Shown: positions 7,986-18,473 of the stretch, piece after piece
How the letters are laid out: every line of letters starts with the position of its first letter
Numbering within the stretch: the first letter of the stretch is position 1
Origin: Leptolyngbya sp. CCY15150
Lineage (GTDB): Bacteria > Cyanobacteriota > Cyanobacteriia > RECH01
NCBI RefSeq assembly: GCF_016888135.1
Contig: NZ_JACSWB010000173.1
Span: 26,479 to 90,478 of the forward strand
Direction of reading: 5' to 3'
Length of the DNA: 64,000 nucleotides
Translations under genes and position numbers: made by a program
The notes under the pieces: generated by a model
Databases searched by the model: none
What the model was told of the DNA's origin: nothing
The model's input: the letters and a program-made list of their open reading frames with translations, nothing else

Positions 7986-10900
7986 ATGACCTACCCCCTA
8001 TCCTCTTCTGTTTCGGCTGGAGATACCGTATCTTCCGCATCTTGTTCATCCTTGGCAGCCCAACTGCAAGCCAGCGATCGCACCTACCGCACCCTCATTG
8101 ACCGCATGAAAGAAGGGGTGGTGATTGTCGATGGAGACGGCATCATTCAGTTTGTCAACCAACGCTATTGCCAGATGCTGGGGTATGCCTCTGCAGATCT
8201 GATTGGCCGCCATGAGTCAACGCTGGTAATTCCCGAGCATCGTGACAACCTGGCACAACGATCGGCCCTGCGCCAACAAGGGATCAGCGATCAATATGAA
8301 CTGCAGTTCAAGACGCGATCGGGAGATACCCTTTGGTGTCTTGTCAGCGGGAGTCCCTTCGTGGATGATGACATGGGCATTCACGGGTCGATGGGTATGT
8401 TGATCGACATCACAGAACGGAAGCAAGCTGAACTGGCCTTGCAGAAGAGTGAAGCGAAGCAGCGGGCTTTATTAGAAGCTATCCCCGATCTCATCCTTGA
8501 GCTGGATGGCAACGGCACCTATCTAAATATCTTTGTTGCGCCAGACTTTCCCTTTATTGGCAATCTAGACAATCCTGTAGGTAAAAATCTGGCCGATCAA
8601 CTGCCACACGACATGGCGGTCGAACGTTTGCACTATATTCGCCAAGCTATTGATACAGAGCAGCTACAGGTCTATGAATACGACACAGTCGGCCCCCAAG
8701 GCGTCATCCATGAAGAAGCGCGGGTGGTGAAAAGTGGGGCGGATGAAGTGCTGGTGATTGTCCGCGATATGACAGAGCGCAAGCGCATGGAATCCAGTCT
8801 GCGAGACCTCACGCGGCTCCAGCAGGCAATTCTCGACCATGCCGATTTCACCATTTTATCGACGGATACCCAGGGACGGATTCAAACCATGAATGCGACG
8901 GCCCAGCGCCTTTTGGGCTATGACGCTCAGGCGTTGATGGGTCAGGCAACGCCGTTGCTGTTCTACTGCCCGGCTGAGGTACGGAGACGGGCGATCGCGT
9001 TATCCGTCGCTTTAGAACAGCCCGTAGTAACGAACTTTGAGGTGTTGGTAACCCCTCTGGCTGCCAATGATCCCAAAGAACAGGATTGGACCTACATTAG
9101 CCGCACGGGCGATCGCATTCCCATGGCGGTGTCTGCAACAGCGTTACACAATCCCCAGGGAGACTGCACCGGCTATTTGCTGATTGGGCGCAACATGTCT
9201 GTCCAGCGCTGTCTAGATGGCGAACGGCGAAAATTGGCGTCAGTTGTGGAAAATAGCTCGGAATTGGTGGGCATCCTGTCGCTGCATGGCCCGCTGGAGT
9301 TTCTCAACCGGGCTGGTCAGCAGTTGTTGGGTTTAGAATCTGGGGCGATCGCCCATGTGCAGCTTGCGGATTTGATCCATCCCCAAGATCAGGTGGTGCT
9401 ATCAAGCTGTATGGTGCCGATGCTGCAAGCAGAGGGGGCTTGGCACGGGGAGATCAACCTGCGCCATGCCATCACCCAGGCAACCATTCCAGTATTGCTG
9501 AACGCATTTTGGCTCGATCACACAGACTCCAACGTCTCCCCCCAAGTGGCGATCGTGGCCCAAGATATTACGGAACTGAAGCAAGTGGCGTCGGCGCTCT
9601 CCTCTGCCCAGACGCAGTTTCGACGGCTGTTTGCCAACGTTCCTGGCATGATCTTCCAATACATTCGCCATGGGGACGGTCAGCAGTCGTTTCCGTTTAT
9701 TGGCTATCAATGTATTCGCATTTTTGGTCTCGATCGCTACGTCTTCCAAAGCAATCCGTCTCTGTTTTGGAGCATGGTGCATCCCGATGATCATGAGCGA
9801 GTGGCCCAAGCTCTAGACTATTCCCAAACCAGTCAACTGCCGATACAGCAAGAGTGGCGGATGGTGTTGCCTACGGGGCAGATCTGCTGGGTACAGGGGA
9901 TTGCCCGCCCTGAGCGGCAGGACAATGGGGATATGTTGTGGGACGGCATCCTGCTTGATATTAGCGATCGCAAACGCTTAGAGGAGGAGCGTAACCAGTT
10001 TTTTAACCTCTCGCCAGACATCATGGCGATCGTAGATTTTAAGGGGCGCTTTCTCTCGGTTAACCCTGCCATTGTCAATGTGCTGGGCTATAGTCCAGAC
10101 ACCATTCAGGGACAGTTAGGCTGCACCTTCGTTCATCCTGATGACGAGGCTGCCCTGCAGGCGCTCCTCAGCCGCATCACCAGCGGCAGCGCTACCTACA
10201 GCCAGGTTGACAATCGCTATCGCCACCAAGATGGTTCCTATCGTTGGCTGTCGTGGCGCACGGTGGCGGTGCCCGAAAAGCAACTGATCTATGCGATCGC
10301 CCATGATGTGACAGAGAAGAAGCAGGTTGAACAAGCCCTGCTGCGATCGCGCAATGAGCTGGAGCAACGGGTGGCAGAGCGCACGGTTGAGCTGCATGAG
10401 GCCTACCAGCGACTGAGTTCGCTGATCGAAAACTCTCCCATTGGCGTAATTGAATGGAACAGCCATTTTCAGGTTCAGGGATGGTCTCCGAGGACGAGTG
10501 AAATTTTTGGCTGGAAATTTGGAGAAGTGGTGGATAAGCATCCTAATGATTGGCCCTTCATCTATGAGGACGACATCGATCAAGTCAATCACGTGATGCA
10601 AGACCTGCTCTCGGGGTATCAGCCTCACAATGTTTGCCACAATCGCAATCTCACCAAAACCGGAGAGGTGATCTACTGTGAGTGGTATAACTCCACCTTG
10701 TTTGATGATTCTGGACAGCTCATTTCTATGCTGTCCTTGGTGCTGGATGTCACAGAACGACGGCAGGCTGAGCAAGAGCTGCGGGCGTCCCAAGAGCGAT
10801 TTGCCATGGCCTTTAATGCCAGCCCCATTCCCTTAAGCATTACCTCCTATCCCGACAGCCGCCATATTGCCGTCAACGAGGCCTGGATTGCCAACACCGG

Positions 10901-12359
10901 CTTTAGCCGCGAAGAGGCGATTGGCCGCACCTCAGAAGACATGCAGTTTTGGAACTCCTCCCAAGAGCGCCAGGCCTTTTTGGAGACCATGCAAGCCAAG
11001 GGGCATGTGCAAAATATGCTGATCCACTCCCAAGTTCAGGGGGGAGACGTTCAAACTATGCTGCTGTCCTCGGGACGCATTGAGCTGGGGGGGCAACCCT
11101 GTTTGTTAAGTGCCTGCTTGGATATTAGCGATCGCATTCGGGCAGAAAAGGCGCTGCGTACCAGCAAGGAGTTTTCCGAAAATCTCATTGCTAATCTACA
11201 GGATGGCTTTTCCCTGCTGGATCACCGAGGTGTGCATCTGGACGTCAACCCAGCCCTGTGTGATATGACCGGCTTCAGTCGCGATGAGCTGATCGGTACG
11301 GCGATGCCCCATCCCTACTGGCCGCCGGAGGAGCAGGCCACGATTATGACGGCGGCCCAAACGCTGGCCAACGGCCAGGAACTGGATGATGTTGAACTCA
11401 TCTTTATGCGCAAGAATGGTCAGCGTTTTCCCGTGATCGTCACGCCCACCATTCTTTACGATGAGCAAGGCACGATCACCAACTACATGGCGCTGATCAA
11501 AGACATTAGCCATATCAAGCTGGTGCAAGAAGAACTGCGGCGATCGCGGGATGAGCTAGAACTGCGCGTTCAGCAGCGCACAATGGAATTGGCTGATGTG
11601 AATGCCTATCTGCAAACCCAAATTATGGAGCGGGAAAACCTCACCCAGCAGCTTTTGCATTCCAACCAAGAGCTAGAGCAGTTTGCCTATATTGCATCCC
11701 ACGATCTACAAGAACCGCTGCGGGCAATTACCAGCTACACCCAACTCCTGGCCCAGCGCTACGAGGAACAGCTTGATGAACGGGCAGACAAATACATTCA
11801 CTACATTGTGGATGGGGCCAGCTATATGCAGCAGCTCATTCAAGACTTGCTCAGCTATTCCCGAGTTGGGCGGGGTGAGCTGACCCTTGAACAGCTTGAT
11901 CTCAATCAGGTGTTGCAGCAAGTCGAGAAAAATCTAGATGCCGCGATCGCTGAAGCCGAAGCTCGTCTTCACTACGATCCCTTGCCCACCATCACGGCGG
12001 ATCTCAACCAGCTCACCCGTTTACTGCAAAACTTGGTGAGCAATGCCATCAAATATCGCAGCGATCGCTCCCCAGAGATTACGATTACGGTGGAAGACTT
12101 GGGCGACTATTGGCTGTTTACCCTGCAAGATAATGGCATTGGCATTGATCCCCAATATGCCGATCGCATTTTTATCATCTTTCAGCGGCTACATACCCGC
12201 CGTCAATATTCCGGTACGGGCATTGGGTTGGCCATTTGCAAAAAGATTGTGGAACGCCACCATGGCACGATCGGCGTACAGTCTCAACCTGGACAGGGTT
12301 CAACCTTCCGGTTTACGATTGCCAAAGCCTTGACCCAACAAGCTTTCTTGGAGGAATGA
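7986..12359 (+). CDS. multi-PAS sensor histidine kinase
   Basis: A 1457-aa soluble kinase. I count nine PAS-like segments, starting near residues 35, 160, 280, 420, 548, 673, 813, 943 and 1069, several followed by the PAC signature DITERKQAE or DISDRKR. Two helical linkers of the type LEQRVAERTVELHEA precede later PAS units and the kinase core. The phosphoacceptor is His1239 in ASHDLQEPLRAI, the Cph1-like HisKA subtype. The ATPase domain has N box NLVSNAIKYRS, DNGIGIDP and GTGIGLAICKKIV, so it should be active. No transmembrane span, GAF or phytochrome domain is visible; ligands may be haem, flavin or nothing. An Rcp1-like regulator follows 142 bp downstream and is the likely phosphate acceptor. 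Confidence 0.92.
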   Translation: MTYPLSSSVSAGDTVSSASCSSLAAQLQASDRTYRTLIDRMKEGVVIVDGDGIIQFVNQRYCQMLGYASADLIGRHESTLVIPEHRDNLAQRSALRQQGISDQYELQFKTRSGDTLWCLVSGSPFVDDDMGIHGSMGMLIDITERKQAELALQKSEAKQRALLEAIPDLILELDGNGTYLNIFVAPDFPFIGNLDNPVGKNLADQLPHDMAVERLHYIRQAIDTEQLQVYEYDTVGPQGVIHEEARVVKSGADEVLVIVRDMTERKRMESSLRDLTRLQQAILDHADFTILSTDTQGRIQTMNATAQRLLGYDAQALMGQATPLLFYCPAEVRRRAIALSVALEQPVVTNFEVLVTPLAANDPKEQDWTYISRTGDRIPMAVSATALHNPQGDCTGYLLIGRNMSVQRCLDGERRKLASVVENSSELVGILSLHGPLEFLNRAGQQLLGLESGAIAHVQLADLIHPQDQVVLSSCMVPMLQAEGAWHGEINLRHAITQATIPVLLNAFWLDHTDSNVSPQVAIVAQDITELKQVASALSSAQTQFRRLFANVPGMIFQYIRHGDGQQSFPFIGYQCIRIFGLDRYVFQSNPSLFWSMVHPDDHERVAQALDYSQTSQLPIQQEWRMVLPTGQICWVQGIARPERQDNGDMLWDGILLDISDRKRLEEERNQFFNLSPDIMAIVDFKGRFLSVNPAIVNVLGYSPDTIQGQLGCTFVHPDDEAALQALLSRITSGSATYSQVDNRYRHQDGSYRWLSWRTVAVPEKQLIYAIAHDVTEKKQVEQALLRSRNELEQRVAERTVELHEAYQRLSSLIENSPIGVIEWNSHFQVQGWSPRTSEIFGWKFGEVVDKHPNDWPFIYEDDIDQVNHVMQDLLSGYQPHNVCHNRNLTKTGEVIYCEWYNSTLFDDSGQLISMLSLVLDVTERRQAEQELRASQERFAMAFNASPIPLSITSYPDSRHIAVNEAWIANTGFSREEAIGRTSEDMQFWNSSQERQAFLETMQAKGHVQNMLIHSQVQGGDVQTMLLSSGRIELGGQPCLLSACLDISDRIRAEKALRTSKEFSENLIANLQDGFSLLDHRGVHLDVNPALCDMTGFSRDELIGTAMPHPYWPPEEQATIMTAAQTLANGQELDDVELIFMRKNGQRFPVIVTPTILYDEQGTITNYMALIKDISHIKLVQEELRRSRDELELRVQQRTMELADVNAYLQTQIMERENLTQQLLHSNQELEQFAYIASHDLQEPLRAITSYTQLLAQRYEEQLDERADKYIHYIVDGASYMQQLIQDLLSYSRVGRGELTLEQLDLNQVLQQVEKNLDAAIAEAEARLHYDPLPTITADLNQLTRLLQNLVSNAIKYRSDRSPEITITVEDLGDYWLFTLQDNGIGIDPQYADRIFIIFQRLHTRRQYSGTGIGLAICKKIVERHHGTIGVQSQPGQGSTFRFTIAKALTQQAFLEE

Positions 12360-12501
12360 TTCGAGGTTCGCTGGTCGTCTGAAGCTGGTCGCCTCAAAAC
12401 GTACAAGCGTTTAGGGGAATACGACCCCTCACAACAGGAGTTACTATTGGAGAAATTGTGACGCCTCCATCTGTCCATCGTCCACGCTCTGCCCTGTATT
12501 C

Positions 12502-12933
12502 ATGTCTATTGAGATTTTGCTGGTTGAAGATTCTCCAAGTGATGCAGACCTTGCGATCGAAGCCCTCCGTAAATCTAAGGTACTCAATCACGTCCATGTC
12601 GTAGAAGATGGAGTGGAGGCGATCGCATTTGTTCGACACCAGGGAGACTATGCCAATCATCCGCACCCTGACCTCATTCTGCTAGATCTCAACTTACCTC
12701 GAAAAAATGGTCGTGAGGTGTTGGCTGAGCTGAAGTCTGATCCAGACTTGGCCACCATTCCTATCATTGTCCTCACCACATCCTCCGCCGAGGAGGACAT
12801 TCGGAGTGCTTATAGCCTCCACGCCAATTGCTACCTGATTAAACCGGTCGATTTAGAGCAATTCATGACCCTCATCAAAGCGATCGAAGATTTTTGGCTT
12901 GCTGCCGTCAAACTGCCGCCGCGAAGGACGTAG
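12502..12933 (+). CDS. Rcp1-like single-domain response regulator
   Basis: A 143-aa receiver domain without output domain. It has the acidic pair in [12 protein letters not shown], the phosphoacceptor Asp in [13 protein letters not shown], the switch Thr in VLTTSS and the Lys in YLIKPVD. The insertion-rich pattern ([17 protein letters not shown]) is that of Rcp1, the partner of cyanobacterial phytochrome-type kinases. It sits between two kinases: 142 bp after the nine-PAS kinase and 5 bp before the REC-PAS kinase, so it can shuttle phosphate between them. The family is certain; the partner is inferred from position. Confidence 0.92.
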   Translation: MSIEILLVEDSPSDADLAIEALRKSKVLNHVHVVEDGVEAIAFVRHQGDYANHPHPDLILLDLNLPRKNGREVLAELKSDPDLATIPIIVLTTSSAEEDIRSAYSLHANCYLIKPVDLEQFMTLIKAIEDFWLAAVKLPPRRT

Positions 12934-12938
12934 AGCGC

Positions 12939-15686
12939 ATGGTCAACTCCCCCCTCAAAATTTTGTTGATTGAAGATAATCCGGCCGATGCGGATCTATT
13001 CCAAGATGTGCTGGATGATGCCAATTCGCTGTCCTGGACGTTGATGCATGTGGAGTCTTTGCAAGCAGCGATCGCCCACCTCGATACCCAGGCTTGTGAT
13101 GTGGTGCTATCCGACCTCTCCCTGCCCGATGCCCAAGGTTTGGAAGCCGTCACCCAACTTCATGCAGAGTTTCCTGACCTAGCTATTGTGGTGCTCACGG
13201 GGCTGCGCAGCGAAGAGGTGGGGCTCTCTGCCCTGCGAGCTGGAGCCCAAGACTACTTGGTGAAAGGGCAAATTGACTATGCGTTGCTGATGCGCACGAT
13301 CCGCTATGCGGTGGAGCGATCGAAAACCCAGCGCGTCATGCGCCAGCAAGCGGCGGCCATGGCCGCCTCGCGGGATGGCATTGCCATTGTCGATCAGCAT
13401 CACTGCTTTACTTATCTTAACCAAGCCTTTGTAGACATCTATGGGTACCATCAGCCCACAGAACTTTTAGGGCGGGGATGCTGGAGTGTTTATGCAGATC
13501 AGGAGCAGGCTAAAATTCAAGCAGAAATTTTGCCCGCGATCGCCCGGCAGCACCACTGGAGCGGTGAAATCATGGGACAGCGGCAGGATGGCACGTTGTT
13601 TTACCAAGAGCTATCTCTCTCCCGCTTTGGGCAACAGGAGTTTGTTTGCATCATTCGCGATATTAGCGATCGCAAGCTAGCGGAAGCCGACCTACGCATT
13701 GCCCGCTACTCCCTCGACCGGGTGGGGGATGCGGTCTTTTTGGTGCAGGACGATGGACAAATTCTCTATGTCAACGAAGCCGCCTGTGAGGCTCTTGGCT
13801 ATAGCCAGGATGAACTGCTAGCTCTGTCCATTGATAAGATTGATCCCCACTACCCGCAGTCCCTTTGGCAGTCCCATTGGCAGAATTTCAAGCAGCGGGG
13901 TAGCTATACGGAAGAGTCGATCAACCTGACTAAATTGGGTCAGGAGATCCCCGTCGAGCTCAACTCTAGCTATCTAGAATTTGATGACAAGGAGCTTAAG
14001 TGTACGATCGTCCGCAACATTAGCGATCGCAAGCGATCGGAAGAAGCCCTGCGCCAAAGTGAAGAAAAGTTTCGCCAACTGGCCGAAAACATCCACGACT
14101 GCTTTTTTCTGCTGTCTGCCGACGGACAGCAACTCCTCTACATCAGCCCTGGCTATCAAGACATTTGGGGCTATCCCTGCCCGTCCCTGATGGAAGATCC
14201 CAAAGCCTGTTTCTTTGATGGAGCCCATCTAGAGGATCAAAATCGCATCCGTCAGGCCTTCAAAGCTCATCTCAGTGCCAAGACCGACCTCAACGAAGAA
14301 TACCGGATTGTGCAATCTGACGGTACGGTGCGCTGGGTCTGGATCCGGGCCTCCTATGTGCTGAACTCCGTTGGCCGTCCCTATCGAATTGCTGGTATTG
14401 CTGAAGACATTAGCGATCGCAAGCAGGCGGAGACAGCTCTACAATCCCAGTTTCGGCTACTGCAAATCCTCATCGATACCATTCCCAACCCAATTTTCTA
14501 TAAAGACACCCACGGGATTTATCTAGGCTGTAACCGAGCATTTGAAGACTATCTGGGGACGACCCGAGAGGTCATCATTGGTCAAACCATTGATGCGATC
14601 GCTCCCCCTGAGCTAGCCAACAGCTATCGTGATGACGCCAAAACCCTGCGCCACCTCCATGGAGGCAACCAGGTGTATGAAAGTTCCGTGGTGCGGGCCG
14701 ACGGCACGCGTCAAGATGTCATTTTTTACAAGGCGCTCTTTCATGATGCCAATGGTCGCCCCCAAGGCGTTGTCGGCACCTTGTTGGATATTACGGAGCG
14801 CAAGCAAACCGAAGCCGATATTTTGCAAACCCTGGAGCATGAAAAAGAACTCAATGAGCTAAAATCTCGGTTCATTTCCACCGCATCCCACGAGTTTCGC
14901 ACGCCCCTCACCACTATTTTGAGTGCGACGGAGCTGCTGGAATATCCAGACTATAAGCTCAAGCCAGAGAAACGGCTGCGCTACTACCAGCAAATTAAAT
15001 CAGCGGTGCAGCATATGATTCAGCTCTTGGATGATGTATTGCTGATCAGCCGCTATGACTCGGGCCGGCTCTCCTTTACGCCCATTCCCCTCGACCTCGC
15101 TGAGTTTTGTCGAACCTTGGTGGAGGGCATTCAGCTCAATGCCAATCAACTCAATGCCCAGCAGCACGCGATTCAATTCACCTACCTACCGCCCAGTCCG
15201 GCGGAATTAGCAGCGATCGCCAATCAGCCGCCGATCACCTTGCCCCTGCGTCCTTATCTCGACGAAAAACTGTTGCGGCATGTGATTAGCAACCTGCTGT
15301 CCAATGCGCTGAAATACTCGCCAGCCCATGCTGAGATTGAATTCCAGGTGACGATTCGACCTTCCCCGCAGGCCAGCGCGCCGCTCACCGCCACCTTCCT
15401 GATTCGCGATCGCGGCATTGGTATTCCCTCGGAAGATCTATCCCGATTGTTCGAACCCTTCCACCGCGCTAAGAATGTGGGCACCATTCCCGGAACGGGT
15501 CTAGGGTTATCCATTGTTAAGAATGCCATCGATCTTCACGGCGGCCATATTCAGATTGACAGTATCCTAGGGGAGGGCACCAGTTTTATAGTTGAGTTAC
15601 CCCTACACTTTTCTGCAACTGGATTCACGACCATTCCCCATCCAGAGGCACTGAATTCTTTGGGCGTTCACCATGAATCGTCATGA
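12939..15686 (+). CDS. hybrid kinase, REC-PAS(x4)-HisKA-HATPase
   Basis: A 915-aa protein with an N-terminal receiver (LLIEDNPADADLF, acceptor Asp in VVLSDLSLPDAQG, Lys in DYLVKGQ), four PAS-like segments from about residues 142, 255, 381 and 511, then HisKA with His651 in ASHEFRTPLTTI and an ATPase domain (NLLSNALKYSP, DRGIGIPSEDL, GTGLGLSIVKNAI). The frame opens at 12894, inside the upstream rcp1-like gene; I use the ATG at 12939, 5 bp after that gene's stop, because the receiver begins directly there (MVNSPLKILLIED). The receiver-first order suggests that phosphorylation of the receiver controls the kinase. Confidence 0.92.
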   Translation: MVNSPLKILLIEDNPADADLFQDVLDDANSLSWTLMHVESLQAAIAHLDTQACDVVLSDLSLPDAQGLEAVTQLHAEFPDLAIVVLTGLRSEEVGLSALRAGAQDYLVKGQIDYALLMRTIRYAVERSKTQRVMRQQAAAMAASRDGIAIVDQHHCFTYLNQAFVDIYGYHQPTELLGRGCWSVYADQEQAKIQAEILPAIARQHHWSGEIMGQRQDGTLFYQELSLSRFGQQEFVCIIRDISDRKLAEADLRIARYSLDRVGDAVFLVQDDGQILYVNEAACEALGYSQDELLALSIDKIDPHYPQSLWQSHWQNFKQRGSYTEESINLTKLGQEIPVELNSSYLEFDDKELKCTIVRNISDRKRSEEALRQSEEKFRQLAENIHDCFFLLSADGQQLLYISPGYQDIWGYPCPSLMEDPKACFFDGAHLEDQNRIRQAFKAHLSAKTDLNEEYRIVQSDGTVRWVWIRASYVLNSVGRPYRIAGIAEDISDRKQAETALQSQFRLLQILIDTIPNPIFYKDTHGIYLGCNRAFEDYLGTTREVIIGQTIDAIAPPELANSYRDDAKTLRHLHGGNQVYESSVVRADGTRQDVIFYKALFHDANGRPQGVVGTLLDITERKQTEADILQTLEHEKELNELKSRFISTASHEFRTPLTTILSATELLEYPDYKLKPEKRLRYYQQIKSAVQHMIQLLDDVLLISRYDSGRLSFTPIPLDLAEFCRTLVEGIQLNANQLNAQQHAIQFTYLPPSPAELAAIANQPPITLPLRPYLDEKLLRHVISNLLSNALKYSPAHAEIEFQVTIRPSPQASAPLTATFLIRDRGIGIPSEDLSRLFEPFHRAKNVGTIPGTGLGLSIVKNAIDLHGGHIQIDSILGEGTSFIVELPLHFSATGFTTIPHPEALNSLGVHHESS

Positions 15687-15749
15687 ACCATCATGATCAT
15701 GGTTGACGGCAGTTGCTGAGTAGTCCCTATCCCTAAAGGTCCGCACCCT

Positions 15750-16961
15750 ATGTCTCCCAAAAAGATCTTGGTTATTGAAGATGAACCCATGCTCCGCGAT
15801 CTCATTTCAGATTTGCTGGAAGCTGAGTGTTATGAACCAATCTGTGCTGAAGATGGGATATCTGGGTTACAAATGGCTCGCGACATCACCCCAGACTTAA
15901 TTTTGTGTGATGTGATGCTGCCAGGAATAGATGGCTACGGCATTTTAGCGGCCTTGCAGCAAGAGGTCATCACCGCCGCCGTTCCGTTTATTTTTCTAAC
16001 CGCCAAATCAGAGCGCTTGGATATCCGCCACGGCATGGCCTTGGGTGCTGACGACTATATTACCAAGCCGTTTGATCGTCTAGATCTTCTTGATACCATT
16101 CGTACGAGGCTCAAGAAGCAAGCCGCTCTGCATCAAGCCTACGGCAATGCATCTGAAGGATCTCATACCCAGATCGAAGATCGCGATCGCCTCCTGAAAG
16201 CTTTAGAGCAGGATGAATTCTCCCTCTACTACCAGCCTCAGATCAGTCTACAAACGGGTGAGTTGGTGGGAGCAGAAGCTCTGATTCGCTGGCATGATCC
16301 GCAGCGCGGCCTGGTTCCTCCCAATGACTTTATTCCCCTAGCCGAGTCTACGGGGGTGATCATCCCCATCGGGCGCTGGGTATTACAAACAGTATGTCAA
16401 CAAGCGGTGACATGGCAAGAACAGCGGATGCCGCCGCTTAAGTTAGCCGTTAATATATCTGGGGCACAATTTAATCGTCCTGATCTCATTCCCGAGATAA
16501 CTCAGGTGCTCGATCAAACTGGGTTGCCTCCGCGTTACCTCAGTCTTGAATTGACCGAGAGCCTGCTCGTACAAAATGTGGAAAGCACCATCAATACCCT
16601 GAACGAACTCCATGCTCGGGGATTACAGGTGTCGGTGGATGATTTTGGCACCGGCTATGCATCGCTGGGATACCTGCAGCATTTCTCGTTTAATACCCTG
16701 AAGTTAGATCGCTGTTTTGTAAAGCAGGTAAATCAAAATACTAAGAATGCAGCGATTGTCATGGCTCTCATTCAAATGGCCCACAGTTTAGATCTCGATG
16801 TGATTGCTGAAGGAGTGGAAACGGAAGATGAACGAGATTTCTTAGCCATGCATCGTTGTGATGCCATGCAGGGTTACTTATTTAGCCGACCCTTACCTGC
16901 TTTAGAGTTTGCTCAACTCGTCACGCGCTGCCAAGTCGCCGTAGATGTATCCTTCCGTTGA
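15750..16961 (+). CDS. response regulator with EAL c-di-GMP phosphodiesterase domain
   Basis: 403 aa. Residues 1-125 are a receiver (VIEDEPMLRD, acceptor in LILCDVMLPGIDG, TAKS, ITKPFD). Residues ~150-400 are an EAL domain with all catalytic motifs: GAEALIRW, AVNISGAQF, LELTES, VDDFGTGYASL, KLDR, AEGVET and MQGYLFSRPL. It should hydrolyse c-di-GMP to pGpG when the receiver is phosphorylated. No GGDEF domain is present. It lies 63 bp after the hybrid kinase and 97 bp before a REC-kinase on the same strand, so it is the probable output of this relay. Confidence 0.93.
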   Translation: MSPKKILVIEDEPMLRDLISDLLEAECYEPICAEDGISGLQMARDITPDLILCDVMLPGIDGYGILAALQQEVITAAVPFIFLTAKSERLDIRHGMALGADDYITKPFDRLDLLDTIRTRLKKQAALHQAYGNASEGSHTQIEDRDRLLKALEQDEFSLYYQPQISLQTGELVGAEALIRWHDPQRGLVPPNDFIPLAESTGVIIPIGRWVLQTVCQQAVTWQEQRMPPLKLAVNISGAQFNRPDLIPEITQVLDQTGLPPRYLSLELTESLLVQNVESTINTLNELHARGLQVSVDDFGTGYASLGYLQHFSFNTLKLDRCFVKQVNQNTKNAAIVMALIQMAHSLDLDVIAEGVETEDERDFLAMHRCDAMQGYLFSRPLPALEFAQLVTRCQVAVDVSFR

Positions 16962-17058
16962 CCTACCAGAGCCTGCTGTTTATTGCTGTTCTATCGACGG
17001 GGCGATCGCTGCCTGAGCTCCAAAAACTGCTTACATATGACTCCCTATACCTTTTTTC

Positions 17059-18186
17059 ATGATGAACAGAATTTTAGTGATTGAAGACGAAGATGCTATT
17101 CGTGAACTCATCTCAGATATCTTGGAAAATGAGGGATACGAGGTCTTTTCCGCCCCTAATGGTCAAGAAGGTCTTCAGCTCGTTACCCAAACTGATCCAG
17201 ATTTGATTCTGTGTGACATCATGATGCCAACCCTGAGTGGCTACGACGTGCTGGCTCATGTGCGATCTGTTTCTCAAGCAGAGACGACGCCGTTTATTTT
17301 TCTGACGGCGAAGGCCAGCCGCTCCGATCAACGCCATGGCATGGAAATGGGTGCTGATGATTATTTGAGCAAGCCCTTTACGCGACTAGAACTCCTCAAT
17401 GCGGTGGATGCACGGCTCCAGAAAAAGGCTGTGGTGGGGAGCCATTATCAGCGCAAGATTGAGGAACTACGCAAAAACATTGCTCAGGCTATGCCCCATG
17501 AGTTACTTACCCCATTAAATGGGCTGATGGGTTTAGCAGACATCCTGAAATATGAGCATGATGGTATTGATGCAGAGAGCCTCTCAGAAATTGCTGATGG
17601 CATTAGCCTATCTGCCCGCCGACTCCATCGTGTAATTAACAATACCTTACTCTATTCCAAGCTGCGAGTCTTGGCTAGTGATGAGGTTCAGGCGGCCGAG
17701 TTTCGATCCCATATCTTACAGCAGCCAGAGTTTGTGGCTCAATGTGCCGCGATGGATGTGGCAGAACAAAAGGGACGCCAGACCGATCTGACGATGGCCA
17801 TGGAGAATGCCACAATTGGGGTGAGTGAGGCTAATTTACAGAAAATCATTGAAGAGTTGATTGACAATGCCTGTAAGTTTTCCTTGCCAGGTACATCGAT
17901 TGTGGTGTCGGGTGGGCCAGAGGGGGATGGGTATCATCTCTGTGTGAGCGATCGCGGCCGAGGGATGCAGCCAGAACAAATTCAAGCCATTGGAGCATTT
18001 CAGCAATTTGAGCGCCAGCTCTATGAGCAGCAGGGCAGTGGTTTAGGATTGGTGATTGTGGAGCAGTTGGTGAATCTATATGACGGCAGTTGGCGCATTG
18101 ATAGTGATCTTGATGGCGGTACCCAGGTGCATCTTTGGGTGCCCTTGGCGGATGACCAGGCCCTTGAGGAGTTGCTGAACTTTTAG
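17059..18186 (+). CDS. receiver-histidine kinase hybrid
   Basis: 375 aa: an N-terminal receiver (LVIEDEDAIRE, acceptor in LILCDIMMPTLSG, TAKAS, LSKPFT) followed by a HisKA-like helix with His in AMPHELLTPLNGL and an ATPase domain (EELIDNACKFSLPG, DRGRGMQP, GSGLGLVIVEQLV). The H box is HELLTPLN rather than HELRTPLN; the His is kept. The receiver closely resembles that of the preceding REC-EAL gene, suggesting duplication. Its TAG stop is the first three bases of a perfect 17-bp tandem duplication. Confidence 0.9.
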   Translation: MMNRILVIEDEDAIRELISDILENEGYEVFSAPNGQEGLQLVTQTDPDLILCDIMMPTLSGYDVLAHVRSVSQAETTPFIFLTAKASRSDQRHGMEMGADDYLSKPFTRLELLNAVDARLQKKAVVGSHYQRKIEELRKNIAQAMPHELLTPLNGLMGLADILKYEHDGIDAESLSEIADGISLSARRLHRVINNTLLYSKLRVLASDEVQAAEFRSHILQQPEFVAQCAAMDVAEQKGRQTDLTMAMENATIGVSEANLQKIIEELIDNACKFSLPGTSIVVSGGPEGDGYHLCVSDRGRGMQPEQIQAIGAFQQFERQLYEQQGSGLGLVIVEQLVNLYDGSWRIDSDLDGGTQVHLWVPLADDQALEELLNF

Positions 18187-18217
18187 ATGCGGCCAGCTAT
18201 TAGATGCGGCCAGCTAT
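18184..18217. repeat. perfect 17-bp tandem duplication spanning a stop codon
   Basis: TAGATGCGGCCAGCTAT is repeated exactly, head to tail, at 18184-18200 and 18201-18217. The first TAG is the stop codon of the receiver-kinase gene. Confidence 0.9.
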
Positions 18218-18473
18218 GGGTGATCTGCCGCGATCGCTCTCCCCGTCGAGCTTCAAGCGAGTCGGCTACCTCTATATGCAGAGATGAAAAGGCGATCGCT
18301 TGGGTCGATGGGTAGACGCACTTTCTCTAATCATCCTCCATGCTAGAAGTAACGCGACTGAGGCAGGGCGATCGCTGATCTCCTGGCTCCAGATCCCGTA
18401 AGACAGAATAGGGCAATCCTACAATAGGATAATCCTGAATCTGTCTTGATCATTAGCCTACAGGAGGACACCT

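Noticed and set aside
10116..10793. 225-codon minus-strand frame inside the nine-PAS kinase
   Set aside because: Lies wholly opposite conserved PAS-domain coding sequence; no motif.
12894..12938. Upstream extension of the REC-PAS kinase overlapping the rcp1-like gene
   Set aside because: The receiver begins at the ATG at 12939, so the earlier start would only add non-homologous residues.
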